NCBI GenBank assembly: GCA_000753455.2
Contig: LM994670.1
Location: forward strand, 421,859-485,858
Length of the DNA: 64,000 nt
DNA from: Clostridium jeddahitimonense
GTDB taxonomy: Bacteria; Bacillota; Clostridia; Clostridiales; Clostridiaceae
Reading direction: 5' to 3'
The translations under genes were made by a program, and so were the position numbers. The stretch's first letter is position 1, and every line of letters begins with the position of its first letter. Below the pieces are notes generated by a model. It saw only the letters and a program-made list of their open reading frames with translations, was not told the origin of the DNA and ran no database searches. This document shows positions 9,405 through 17,871 of this stretch, piece after piece.

Positions 9405-9897
9405 AACTTTAGAAGATATTAAAGATAAAACTTCAGCAGAAAAATTATAAGGCTTTTGGATCATGGAGATTGGAGTGTTAGCTAGAATGAGAAAGGAAGA
9501 AGTCGAAAATGTTAAATCATTTATAACAAGAGCTGACGATAAATATAGGGCAAGCTATGGAATAAATGTAGAAAGCCATCCAAGACAATATATTATTGTA
9601 GGTACTACCGAATATATATGAAAGAAAAAACTTTCTTAATGGAGGTAACTTTGGTGAAGTTAAAGTTGGAACTGAACAAAGAAAAGCTGTTTGATCTATG
9701 GAAATCTGGTGTGAATGTTTTGGAAGAGATGCTGCAAGCCTAAAAAAGTCAGACTTCTATGAGATAACATCTATAATGTCCAAGATATAAGGTTGGGAAG
9801 CTTATAGCGGAAATAAGGCAGGAATTAAGAAGTTTCCTATTTATAATAAACAAAGAGCCTTTGTTAGAAAGGAAGAAGATAGTGAGCAAGCTTCGTA
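9405..9897 (+). pseudogene. Decayed virulence-associated protein E (VapE) gene
   Basis: Translation in pieces gives the conserved VapE C-terminal blocks: SAEKL-stop-GFWIMEIGVLARM, KSFITRADDKYRASYG, HPRQYIIVGTTE, then MEIWCECFGRDAASLKK and a stop before GWEAYSGNK, and finally KKFPIYNKQRAFVRKEED. One stop replaces the expected Gln before GFWI, another replaces a residue before GWEAY, and the segment after GTTE is scrambled or deleted (about 9605-9690). The whole N-terminal half is missing. VapE proteins are primase/helicase-like proteins of prophages and integrative elements, so this is a mobile-element fossil. Confidence 0.82.
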
Positions 9898-10030
9898 AGA
9901 GGTTATGATGAGAAGGAAGGAGATTAAAATATTAACAATTAAGAAGAGAAATGGCAGTGGGTGATAACAAGAAATGAGATCGTTATCGATTCTTGTTCCA
10001 TTGAGGAAGAGTTTTAGAATAAACAAAAGC

Positions 10031-10128
10031 GAACCGTATCATAAATAAATGATATTTGTAGTCTTAGGCATTGATATAACTTGCTTAAGGCTATTTTTAT
10101 AGCTGAAAATACCGTATCATAAGTAAAG
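10031..10128 (+). repeat. 17-bp direct repeat flanking a terminator-like hairpin
   Basis: ACCGTATCATAAATAAA near 10031 recurs as ACCGTATCATAAGTAAA near 10112 (one mismatch). Between them TAGTCTTAGGCA and TGCTTAAGGCTA (about 10058-10093) form a hairpin followed by TTTTTAT, probably an old terminator. The rest of 9898-10207 holds the tail of the vapE remnant and nothing else I recognise. Confidence 0.5.
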
Positions 10129-10207
10129 TTAAATTTATAAAATATGTTATAATAAGTTAAGTAATATATTTAAAGTGAAAGACAAATTAGATATTTATGG
10201 AGGGAAA

Positions 10208-10672
10208 GTGAATAAAGTATATTTAGATGTAACAAAAAGAGAAAATTGTCCAGCTATATGTATAGGTATAAAAGATACGGAAGTTATTAAATCAGGTAGT
10301 ACCGTTTATCATATGGATTTAAATGATAAAAATGAAACTTATCAACAATATGCTGATGAGTATGATATACATTTTATTTTTGATGATGATATTCCTAAAT
10401 TATCATTTTATACAGTTCCTCAAGTAGATGTTTTCGCAACAGATAGCGAAGGTGGTTTAATTGGAACTATTGGTTCATTTACAGATTTACAAAGTGATTT
10501 ACCAATATGCTATATCAATAAAGATAAAGAGTGTTTTTTAATTGCAAATAACGGGAAAGAGTTTTTAGAGATAACCAATAATTGGAAAAATAATCTTAAA
10601 TCATACAATGAAGTTGTATTTTATGAATCTAAATTAGAAGCTGAAAAAGAATTGAGATTTATTAATATTTAA
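10208..10672 (+). CDS. Hypothetical protein in the mobile-element remnant
   Basis: 154 residues from GTG 10208, which has GGAGGG immediately upstream (short spacing). An alternative GTG at 10175 would add 11 residues but has no ribosome binding site. The protein is acidic with alternating predicted strands (VYLDVTKREN, CPAICIGIKD, YHMDLND, IHFIFDDDIPKLSFYTVPQVDVFATDS in parts) and no signal peptide or membrane segment. I do not recognise the family. Its size, acidity and place among mobile-element debris are compatible with an immunity or cargo protein, but nothing shows that directly. The frame is intact, unlike its neighbours. Confidence 0.5.
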   Translation: MNKVYLDVTKRENCPAICIGIKDTEVIKSGSTVYHMDLNDKNETYQQYADEYDIHFIFDDDIPKLSFYTVPQVDVFATDSEGGLIGTIGSFTDLQSDLPICYINKDKECFLIANNGKEFLEITNNWKNNLKSYNEVVFYESKLEAEKELRFINI

Positions 10673-10839
10673 GTTCTAAAAAATAATGGGTTTAAATTAA
10701 TGTTTCATTATAAATTTCAATTTATAAGGATGACTTTAAATAATGAACCAAAAGATTATGTTTTAAAACCAATCTAATTATATAAATAACAACAAAGCTC
10801 TTTATAATTAATTCAAGCATATCAAATACCATCCCTTAA

Positions 10840-11181
10840 CTATGGCCGATTGTTAAAGAAATGATAAAGACAGCAATCGAGAACAAACAAAATCTTGTGG
10901 TAGAAGGCTGTTACATTCCGTTTGATTGGAAGGAGTGTTTTGATGATGAATATTTGAAAGAGATTCAATATTATTGTCTTGTGATGAGCAGAAAATATAT
11001 TGAAAATCACTTTTCGGATATAAAGAATTACGCCAATGTAATTGAGAAGCGCATTGACGAGTCATGGTGCACAATGGATTCTACGCTTAAAGATAACGCT
11101 TACTATCTGGATATGTGCGAAAAATATAACTGTAATTACATTCTGATTGATGATTGTTATCAAGTGGAAGCTAATTTATAA
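10840..11181 (+). pseudogene. Headless fragment of an AAA/adenylate-kinase-like protein
   Basis: The frame is open from 10840 (after a stop at 10837) to a TAA at 11179-11181. It contains IENKQNLVVEGCYIPFDWKE and later YLDMCEKYNCNYILIDDCY. This resembles the C-terminal half of small P-loop kinase-like ATPases, but the N-terminal GxxxxGKS segment is absent and no ribosome binding site precedes the first ATG (10861). I read it as a truncated gene rather than a working one. It lies between two fragments of the vapE 3' end, inside the decayed region. Confidence 0.55.
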
Positions 11182-11199
11182 ATTCAAATTTGTATTAAA

Positions 11200-11500
11200 A
11201 GGAACAAGATAGGGAACGAGCTAGGGAACAAGCTTCGTAATCAGGTTATGAGAAGTGGCAGAAAAGTTTAAAAATCAGGAATTAATATGGAAAATGGTAA
11301 CGAGCGGTAACAAGAATTGAGCTCGTTACTATTCTTGTTACCACCAATAATGAGTCTATAAGTACATTACAGCGGGATTGGTAACAAGGTAACAAGAGTT
11401 ATAATATGAAATATAAATTATATGCATATAAGATACTCTCATACACGTACACACGCGTAGGGTTTTGAGAGCGCTTGTTACTAAGCTCGTTACCATCCTC
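11200..11500 (+). repeat. Second vapE 3' tail and GTAACAAG inverted/direct repeats
   Basis: AGCTTCGTAA followed by GGTTATGA at about 11225-11250 matches the end of the vapE remnant at about 9890-9910; both read EQAS-stop. Downstream, GGTAACAAGAAT and ATTCTTGTTACC form a perfect 12-bp inverted repeat around 11309-11342. GGTAACAAG then recurs as a direct repeat near 11370-11386 and, in reverse, near 11476-11492. No ORF of note is seen. This is noncoding debris, or a repeat field that once lay beside vapE. Confidence 0.55.
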
Positions 11501-11521
11501 TGGCTAGAATGTAGGATTAGT

Positions 11522-13468
11522 TTACAATTCTTTAGCAATATCATATCCAGCATGAATAGCATCTTTTATTGTTCCAACATTGTTCGCGTCGCCTATAGTG
11601 TGATAAGTCATTTCAAGTTCCTTTAATGTATCAGCTAGTGCATTATCTGTGCGGTAGCCTACGGCAAAGATAAGGGTATCGGCATCAGCGATGCAGTGAA
11701 TTTCACCGTCTTTGCTGTAGTAGATTTTATCTTCTTCTACTTTTTCAACCTTGGCGCTACAGATTAGCTCTATGCCCTTATTCATCATGCGTTGTACAAG
11801 TAAACTTCTACCTGCTCCTGTTTCTGTTGCCATAATTTCTGGAGCCATCTCAATTACGGTGACTTTTCTGTTCCTAGGAAGACGATCATAAACTAGAGGT
11901 GCTAGGTAATCTGCAGTTTCACATCCTACAGAACCACCTCCAATAATAACTATTTTACGGCCAGGGAAGGCTTTACCACCTAGAATATCATCGGCAGTTG
12001 CCCAATGTTTAAAGGCTGTAAATGGTTGGATAACAATAGGTGAAGCACCATTGCTTATAATGACTTCATAATCTTTGAATTCATTTTGTAATAGCTCTTT
12101 ATCAACTTTACAATTTAAACGGATTTCAACTCCAGTTTCTTTGAGTTTCCTAACCATGTATTGTGTAACCTTTGAAAGATCTTGCTTAGCAATAGGAACA
12201 GAGGCTATACGCATAAGCCCACCTAGCTCTTCATTTTGATCACAAAGTACTACATGATGACCTCGTTTTTTTGCAACATATGCTGCTTCCATACCAGCAG
12301 GTCCACCACCAATAACAAGAATTTTTTTCTTTGTGTCAGATAATTTAATAGTATCCTCATTTTCAATTTCAAGAGAAGGATTGATTGTACAAGCTACACG
12401 ATTTCCAAACATTATACCGTTTAGGCAACGAAGACATCCAATACATGGACGTATATCCGCATCCATACCTTGTTCAGCTTTATTAGCAAATTCAGAATCG
12501 CATAAATTAGCTCTTCCAATCATGCAGATATCTGCTTTACCATTAGCAATTAATTCATCAGCAATCCAAGGTTCTGTAATTCGGCCAACAGTAGCTATTG
12601 GGATTGAAGTATGTTTCTTGATTTCTTCTGATAATTTAGCATGAGAACCTTGTTTTGTACCAGGTGCAGGTATTGAACTGCCACGCATGATAGTGGTTCC
12701 TCCAGATACATGAATCATATCAGCGCCGGCCTTCTCTAACTGTTTAGCAATGTATATTCCATCGTTAAGATTTAAGCCTCCATCACAGTATTCATCACCA
12801 GAAATTCTTACATCAATGATAAAATCTTTTCCACATTTTTTACGAACTTCTTCAATAACTTCTAGCGTTAATTTTAAACGGCCATTGATATCACCGCCAT
12901 ATTCATCAGTTCTTTTATTATATAGAGGAGATAAAAAACCTCCTAGTAGACCGTGGGCATGTGCAGCATGGATTTCAACACCATCTCCTCCAGCTGTTTT
13001 AACTCTTAAGGCTGCTTCACCAAACTGCTTGATAATAACCTTTAATTCAGGTATGGTTACTGGTCTTGGTGCTTCCTTTGCATAGGCAGGTCCAACGTTT
13101 GATGGAGCAATTAAACGAGGGGTTCCCGGAATAGGAAATGCCATATAAGCAGGATGGAATAATTGGGGAAGTATTTTGGCACCATACTTATGCACAGCAT
13201 CTGTTAACTTTCTCCAACCAGGAATATAAGAATCATCACTTATGGACATATCTCCAGGTAAATATGTGTAAATAGGTTCAACAGTAGTTACTTCAGTTAC
13301 AATAAGGCCAACGCCACCTTTTGCTCTTGCAGCGTAATGTTCAACTAAAGTATCTGTTACATAACCTTTATCTGCTAGATTTGTAGATATTGGTGGCATA
13401 AAAATACGATTTTTAACTGTAGTTTCACCAATTTTAATAGGTGAAAATAAATGACTATATTTTTTCAT
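11522..13468 (-). CDS. 2-enoate reductase/2,4-dienoyl-CoA reductase-type flavoenzyme
   Basis: 648 residues. The N-terminal old-yellow-enzyme TIM barrel (1-340) binds FMN and has GVEIHAAHAHGLLGGFLSP (active-site His pair). A 4Fe-4S motif follows, CIGCLRCLNG plus a later Cys (about 340-360). The C-terminal FAD/NAD(P) domains show GGGPAGMEAA and GGGSVGCETADYL. This layout fits clostridial 2-enoate reductase, BaiH/BaiCD and FadH, which reduce activated C=C bonds with electrons from NADH. The exact substrate (cinnamate-type, bile acid or dienoyl-CoA) cannot be read from the sequence. AAAGGAGATGAGG precedes the start. It is downstream of, and in line with, an AraC regulator gene. Confidence 0.85.
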   Translation of the reverse strand: MKKYSHLFSPIKIGETTVKNRIFMPPISTNLADKGYVTDTLVEHYAARAKGGVGLIVTEVTTVEPIYTYLPGDMSISDDSYIPGWRKLTDAVHKYGAKILPQLFHPAYMAFPIPGTPRLIAPSNVGPAYAKEAPRPVTIPELKVIIKQFGEAALRVKTAGGDGVEIHAAHAHGLLGGFLSPLYNKRTDEYGGDINGRLKLTLEVIEEVRKKCGKDFIIDVRISGDEYCDGGLNLNDGIYIAKQLEKAGADMIHVSGGTTIMRGSSIPAPGTKQGSHAKLSEEIKKHTSIPIATVGRITEPWIADELIANGKADICMIGRANLCDSEFANKAEQGMDADIRPCIGCLRCLNGIMFGNRVACTINPSLEIENEDTIKLSDTKKKILVIGGGPAGMEAAYVAKKRGHHVVLCDQNEELGGLMRIASVPIAKQDLSKVTQYMVRKLKETGVEIRLNCKVDKELLQNEFKDYEVIISNGASPIVIQPFTAFKHWATADDILGGKAFPGRKIVIIGGGSVGCETADYLAPLVYDRLPRNRKVTVIEMAPEIMATETGAGRSLLVQRMMNKGIELICSAKVEKVEEDKIYYSKDGEIHCIADADTLIFAVGYRTDNALADTLKELEMTYHTIGDANNVGTIKDAIHAGYDIAKEL

Positions 13469-13647
13469 ATCCTCATCTCCTTTTTCTTGATATTACCATA
13501 TTATTCAACTGGTATCCTTGTCATAGCTTGATGTTAAGGGTTAAAATATATCCTCATATTTGAAGATTAAGGGCAAAAGGAGATAAGATTAAAGTAAAAA
13601 ATGACTTATAATAGAAAGCCACAAGGTGGATTTTAAGCTACTTTATT

Positions 13648-14715
13648 TTAAACTTTAGCAATATCTACAATAATTTCATCATTGTAGTGAGTTATAGTGC
13701 TTTTTACATCTTTATCTGTTTGAATGGAGCAAAGAATATGTCCTTCTTCCATTTTGATTTTTATACCAGCATTTTCATAAAGAATATTTTCTGATTCTTC
13801 TAACAAATGTTCAAGAAGCTTCCTTTGGTTATAATCTATAGACATTAGCTGGTCTTTTTTATCTTCATTAAATTTCAAGTTATTAACAAACTTTTTACGA
13901 TAATGACTAGGAACAATTCCATAGAGTTCTTTGAAGGCTGTAGTATAGGCTTTAGAATTTGGCATACCACAATCAGCAGCAATTTGCTCAATGGATTTTT
14001 TTCCTTCTAACAAAGGTTCTATGGATTCACGAATTCTTACTAGAGCAACATATTTTACAAATGGAATGCCTGTATATTGCTTAAAGAGCTTGGAAGTATA
14101 AGAAACGCTGAACATAAGTGTATCTGCTACATCTGTTAAACGTAGATCCTCTTGATAATGGCTATCTATATATTGAATAGCTTTCATATAGTTTTCTCTA
14201 TGAATGGACTGAAGAGGTAAGCGTTCAATAGGATACTCCATATGATTAGAAGTTATATAAATGACTTCCATCATTATTGTATTTAATTCAAATAAATTGT
14301 TGTTACCACGTAATAGAACCCTGATTAATTTACCTATTTGAAGTTTTAATTTTTTCAATAACTTTAGATTATTCTTATCAGTACAAACAATCGATTCATA
14401 GGAATGGTTTATTTCTCCTATCATTGCTGGTGGAAACAGGGAGAAATCAATATGTATAGTTAAAATTACATTCTCTTCTTTAGAATTTGGGCGAATTATA
14501 TGAATATCATTTGGAGCAATGATTACTAGTTCGTGCTCTTTAATTGTATAAGAGAAATTTTCTGTAATAACTTCATATTCTCCCTTTAAAACGTAGGTTA
14601 TTTCTAGGCTACTATGACGAGAAAATACCTGTCGACTAAAGCTGTTAATACTTAGGCTTAAAGGATAGCCGAATTTTTGTCCTGAAAAATCGTAATAATA
14701 TCTCATATTTTGCAT
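13648..14715 (-). CDS. AraC-family transcriptional regulator
   Basis: 355 residues. An N-terminal cupin-like sensing region (about 15-100, with SSLEITYVLKGEYEV) is joined through a helical linker to two helix-turn-helix motifs: LRLTDVADTLMFSVSYTSKL (about 195-215) and SIEQIAADCGMPNSKAYTTAF, ending GIVPSHYRKKF near residue 285. A C-terminal extension of about 70 residues is unusual for the family. AAATGGAGG lies before the ATG. It lies 179 nt upstream of the enoate-reductase-type gene on the same strand, so it probably activates that gene in response to the enzyme's substrate; this is inferred. Confidence 0.85.
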   Translation of the reverse strand: MQNMRYYYDFSGQKFGYPLSLSINSFSRQVFSRHSSLEITYVLKGEYEVITENFSYTIKEHELVIIAPNDIHIIRPNSKEENVILTIHIDFSLFPPAMIGEINHSYESIVCTDKNNLKLLKKLKLQIGKLIRVLLRGNNNLFELNTIMMEVIYITSNHMEYPIERLPLQSIHRENYMKAIQYIDSHYQEDLRLTDVADTLMFSVSYTSKLFKQYTGIPFVKYVALVRIRESIEPLLEGKKSIEQIAADCGMPNSKAYTTAFKELYGIVPSHYRKKFVNNLKFNEDKKDQLMSIDYNQRKLLEHLLEESENILYENAGIKIKMEEGHILCSIQTDKDVKSTITHYNDEIIVDIAKV

Positions 14716-14989
14716 AAAAAACCTCCATTTTATTAGCTGCAGATTTAATGTATTTTTTATATATATAAATTCAAATTATATTACTAATAATAGGTGTTTT
14801 TACAAAAATAAACAAGTTTTACTCTTAATCATCAATGAATGATAAAAGTATTAGCTGAATATCAGCACTAATAATATGATTAACTTTAACAAGAGCTGTT
14901 TTATAATTGAAATATTTATTAATAAGTAATATTATGAATTTTAGTAGTATTAATAAGATTTATATCTAAGATAGAGAGGGGAATAAATT

Positions 14990-15637
14990 ATGCCTATATA
15001 TCAACTCCCTGATGAGATAATATTTCCTAATCCAGAATTAGCAGAAGAGGATGGATTATTAGCAGTAGGTGGAGATTTAAGTTTTGAAAGATTATTATTA
15101 GCGTACTGTAATGGGATTTTTCCTTGGTATAGTGATGGTGATCCAATATTATGGTGGTGTCCAAAGCCAAGATTTATTATAAAACCTAATGAGGTTAAGA
15201 TATCAAAATCTATGAAGCGAGTATTTAATAGTGGTAAATTTAAAGTTACATTTGATAATGATTTCGAGGGTGTAATAAGAAATTGCAAAGAGCTTAGAGA
15301 AAATAAAGAGGGTACTTGGATAAATAATGATATGATGGAGGCTTATATAAACTTATTTAAAAAAGGCTTTGCATCAAGTGTTGAGGTATATAGAGATGAA
15401 AAGCTTATTGGTGGTCTTTATGGAGTAAAGATTGGAAAGTGTTTCTTTGGTGAAAGCATGTTTTCAATTGAAACTAATGCATCTAAAGTAGCGTTAATAA
15501 GTATCTGCAAAAGACTTGAAGAAGAAGGATATATATTTTTAGATTGTCAAATGCATACTAATCATTTAGAAAGTATGGGCGGAAAGTTTGTAAGCTGGGA
15601 AGACTTTAAGTTAATGTTAGAGGATGGGATTAATTAA
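14990..15637 (+). CDS. aat: Leucyl/phenylalanyl-tRNA--protein transferase
   Basis: 215 residues, about the normal length. It has the family's signature block near the N-terminus (GLLAVGGDLS, then CNGIFPWYSDGDPILWWCPK) and the GNAT-like core (SVEVYRDEKLIGGLYGVKIG, CFFGESMFS, FLDCQMHTNHLESMGG). The enzyme adds Leu or Phe from tRNA to proteins with N-terminal Arg or Lys, marking them for ClpAP-type N-end-rule degradation in the cytoplasm. GAGAGGGGAA precedes the ATG. It is a single gene with its own terminator. Confidence 0.95.
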   Translation: MPIYQLPDEIIFPNPELAEEDGLLAVGGDLSFERLLLAYCNGIFPWYSDGDPILWWCPKPRFIIKPNEVKISKSMKRVFNSGKFKVTFDNDFEGVIRNCKELRENKEGTWINNDMMEAYINLFKKGFASSVEVYRDEKLIGGLYGVKIGKCFFGESMFSIETNASKVALISICKRLEEEGYIFLDCQMHTNHLESMGGKFVSWEDFKLMLEDGIN

Positions 15638-15677
15638 GCCTGCCACCAAAGTTTTATCTTTAGGGGGTAGGCTTTTG
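15636..15677 (+). terminator. Rho-independent terminator of aat
   Basis: AAGCCTGCCACC (starting at the aat stop codon) pairs imperfectly with GGGGGTAGGCTT (15663-15674), followed by T's. The convergent small gene at 15681-15908 may share it. Confidence 0.75.
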
Positions 15678-15680
15678 GTT

Positions 15681-15908
15681 TTACTCAAATAGTTTAGTTA
15701 TTTTAATTTTGCCAACAGGCTCTTTACCTGCATATATGAAGCCCCATTCACGACCATCTGGGCAATTGTTTCTAATAGAGAAGGATAGATGTTCAATGTT
15801 TAAATAAGGATTTATTAAATTATATAAGTCATGATAAGAAAGATGTTTTATAGTTTCACAAAGACTGACCTTTTCTTCTCCTAATTCTTCAACTTCAATT
15901 TTATACAT
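15681..15908 (-). CDS. Small hypothetical protein
   Basis: 75 residues, preceded by a strong AGGAGG eight nt before the ATG, so expression is likely. The sequence is soluble and mixed alpha/beta, with MYKIEVEELGEEKVSLCET, a central NCPDGREWGFIYAGKEPVG and a C-terminal KIKITKLFE strand. I do not recognise a family. It converges on aat and stands alone. Confidence 0.65.
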   Translation of the reverse strand: MYKIEVEELGEEKVSLCETIKHLSYHDLYNLINPYLNIEHLSFSIRNNCPDGREWGFIYAGKEPVGKIKITKLFE

Positions 15909-16009
15909 TATTTGCCTCCTAAATTTACGGACTATAATACAGAGTTATTATATGAAAGAGGTCTTATAAAATTAACAAGTTATATATTAAAAAAAATATT
16001 TTTTTAATA

Positions 16010-16225
16010 TAAAATTTATGTTTTTATTTAAAAAGGTACCTAAAGGATAATTAATTATTGTATTTATTAGTGACAAAGTTATTAAGGGTAATTTAAAGTT
16101 GAAAAATAAAATTTTTGCTTTGAAAAGGAAACTCGCTACTCATATACATTCGTAGGAGTAACTTCAAATTGCAAAATTAAAATTTTGATTTTCAGTTAAA
16201 AGGTCCCTAAAGAAAAAATAACTCT
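16010..16225. repeat. Imperfect tandem repeats upstream of the three-repeat protein
   Basis: Three related stretches of roughly 80 bp each carry an A+T-rich AAATTTTTG/AAATTTTGAT core followed by TTAAAAGGT-CCTAAAG or GAAAAGG. TTAAAAAGGTACCTAAAGG (about 16028) recurs as TTAAAAGGTCCCTAAAG (about 16196), each followed within 25 bp by a TTGTAT-TAGT stretch. They fill most of the 399-bp gap between 15908 and 16308; no other feature was seen there. Confidence 0.5.
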
Positions 16226-16307
16226 TGTATATAGTAGTATAAAAGAAATTTGAAATGAAGCAGAATTAATTGATAAAAAAAGTTTTATATTTTAGGAGGA
16301 ATTTATA

Positions 16308-16718
16308 ATGGAAAACAATAAGATAAAAAAGATTTATGAGGTTATTAACGAGAATGGAAGAGGATTAAACTTACATGAAATAAAGGCTATGACTGGTGTT
16401 GGAAATGGATATAACAGTTCAGTTGGTGATACTACTCCTGTAGTTACTACTACTGATAAGAGTGAGAGAATATGTGATGTAGTAACAAATAGAAGAAGTA
16501 ATGTAAATCTTCATGAAATAAAAGCACAAACTGGTGCAGGAAATGGCTATAAACATAGTAATATAGTTAATATAATAAATAATATCAGCAATAATATAAC
16601 TGAGACTTATAATCATAAAAGTCATAAAATAAATGAATTACTAAATAGTGCTAATAGAAGTCTTAATCTTCATCAAATAAAGGCTTTAACTGGAGCTGGA
16701 AGCGGATATAGACAATAA
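16308..16718 (+). CDS. Small protein built of three 30-residue repeats
   Basis: 136 residues. Three repeats at 6-35, 52-81 and 105-134 share a helix-like first half (I..V/L.N....) and a nearly fixed second half: LNLHEIKAMTGVGNGY, VNLHEIKAQTGAGNGY and LNLHQIKALTGAGSGY. They are joined by variable N/T/S-rich spacers of 16 and 23 residues. There is no signal peptide or membrane segment and only one cysteine. TAGGAGGAATTTATA gives a strong ribosome binding site and a terminator follows, so it is a single expressed unit. I do not recognise the family. Two readings are possible: a repeat protein with mini helix-turn-helix-like units, or a multi-core peptide precursor. No modifying enzyme or protease gene is adjacent. 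Confidence 0.7.
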   Translation: MENNKIKKIYEVINENGRGLNLHEIKAMTGVGNGYNSSVGDTTPVVTTTDKSERICDVVTNRRSNVNLHEIKAQTGAGNGYKHSNIVNIINNISNNITETYNHKSHKINELLNSANRSLNLHQIKALTGAGSGYRQ

Positions 16719-16749
16719 TAATGTTAAAAAAAATAAATAGTGTAATATA

Positions 16750-16778
16750 AGGATGTTCTTTTTAGAACATCCTATTTT
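16750..16778 (+). terminator. Rho-independent terminator
   Basis: AGGATGTTCT (16750-16759) and AGAACATCCT (16764-16773) form a perfect 10-bp stem with a TTTT loop, followed by ATTTTATT. It ends the three-repeat gene. Confidence 0.85.
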
Positions 16779-16871
16779 ATTATTGACATTAGTTGGATAA
16801 GATGTTTCAATATACTTATTAAAATAGTTTTAAAAAGTATTTTAATAAGTGAAAAAAGGAGTTAAAAATAT

Positions 16872-17849
16872 ATGGCAAACTCAGGAACTATAAAAAGTAT
16901 AAATATAAAAAGTGTTCTTAAGACCTTAAGTGAACATGAGTCTATAACTAAAAGCGATATAGCTAAATATACAGGTTTAAGTTTTCCAACAGTTAGCACC
17001 GTAATAGAGCATTTAATTTATAAAAATGAAGTAAATGAGGTTGGAGTAGAAGATTCTATTGGAGGAAGATGTGCAAAAAAATATAGTTTAAATCCAATGT
17101 ATGTAGTTTCTTTATTATTATATTTAGAAGGAAATAAATTAAATTGGATAGTAAGTGATTTTTGCAGAAATAAAATAGCTTCTGGGAACTTAAATTGTAA
17201 AGATAGAATATTAGAAGAGATGAATGAAATAATATATTCAATAAAATCATCTTATTCTCAATTAGCTAGTATAGTTATTGGGGTAGCGAGTAATGTTAAT
17301 AACGGTAAAATTATGTCTCACATAGAATATAAAGAATTACAAGGAGTAAATATTACTGAGTATTTCGAAGAAAAGTATGGTATTCCGGTAATTATTGAAA
17401 ATGACATGAATATTGCTATTAGGGGTTACTGGGATAGGCACAGTAGCAATGATATTGAAGTAGTAGTAAATATATATATTGGTGATAATGGAATGGGAGC
17501 TAGTATGATTATAAATGGGAAGGTATTGAAAGGGAAATCTAACTTTGCTGGTGAGCTTCATTACCTTCCTATATGTGATGATAATATTAAGTATGCTAAA
17601 GAAGGATTTGGAGAAAGTGATATTGTTGAATATTACGGAAAGGTAATTCAATCATATGTATCTTTAATAAATCCAAACTTAATAGTTTTATATAATAATG
17701 TTTATATAAAGGGTAAGTTAGAAGATATAAAGAATTATTGTAAAGTTAGAATTCCAGAGGAAGCAATGGCAAAAATTATATTATCAGATGAATTTAAAGA
17801 GGATTATGAATTTGGATTAAGCATGATGGCTAGTGAATTAATAAATTAA
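16872..17849 (+). CDS. ROK-family-like transcriptional regulator lacking the zinc motif
   Basis: 325 residues. An N-terminal winged helix (about 8-70, SITKSDIAKYTGLSFPTVSTVIEHL) is followed by a ROK-like actin/hexokinase fold: IVIGVASNVNNG, IPVIIENDMNIAIRG and IYIGDNGMGASMIINGKVLKG. The CxCGxxGC zinc-binding stretch normally found after GELH is missing (sequence reads GELHYLPICDD) and the C-terminal lobe is short. It may therefore bind DNA without using sugar catalytically. AAAAGGAGTT precedes the ATG. It is 22 nt upstream of the HAD-Nudix gene on the same strand, so they probably form an operon. Confidence 0.75.
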   Translation: MANSGTIKSINIKSVLKTLSEHESITKSDIAKYTGLSFPTVSTVIEHLIYKNEVNEVGVEDSIGGRCAKKYSLNPMYVVSLLLYLEGNKLNWIVSDFCRNKIASGNLNCKDRILEEMNEIIYSIKSSYSQLASIVIGVASNVNNGKIMSHIEYKELQGVNITEYFEEKYGIPVIIENDMNIAIRGYWDRHSSNDIEVVVNIYIGDNGMGASMIINGKVLKGKSNFAGELHYLPICDDNIKYAKEGFGESDIVEYYGKVIQSYVSLINPNLIVLYNNVYIKGKLEDIKNYCKVRIPEEAMAKIILSDEFKEDYEFGLSMMASELIN

Positions 17850-17871
17850 ATATAAATAATTGGAGGGGTAT

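Noticed and set aside
11305..11495. tRNA or attachment site in the repeat field
   Set aside because: No cloverleaf or tRNA 3' end could be made from the sequence; only short inverted and direct repeats are seen.
11356..11562. Minus-strand ORF of 68 codons upstream of the vapE tail repeats
   Set aside because: It is Cys/Met/Tyr-rich with no family pattern, overlaps the end of the flavoenzyme gene and repeats, and lacks a convincing ribosome binding site.
12333..13085. Plus-strand ORFs inside the enoate-reductase-type gene
   Set aside because: They are shadows of the clear minus-strand gene with no start signals and low-complexity Pro/Ser/Ile composition.
16010..16225. CRISPR array as an explanation for the tandem repeats
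   Set aside because: The repeats are long, imperfect and A+T-rich, without uniform short repeats or unique spacers, and no cas genes are present.
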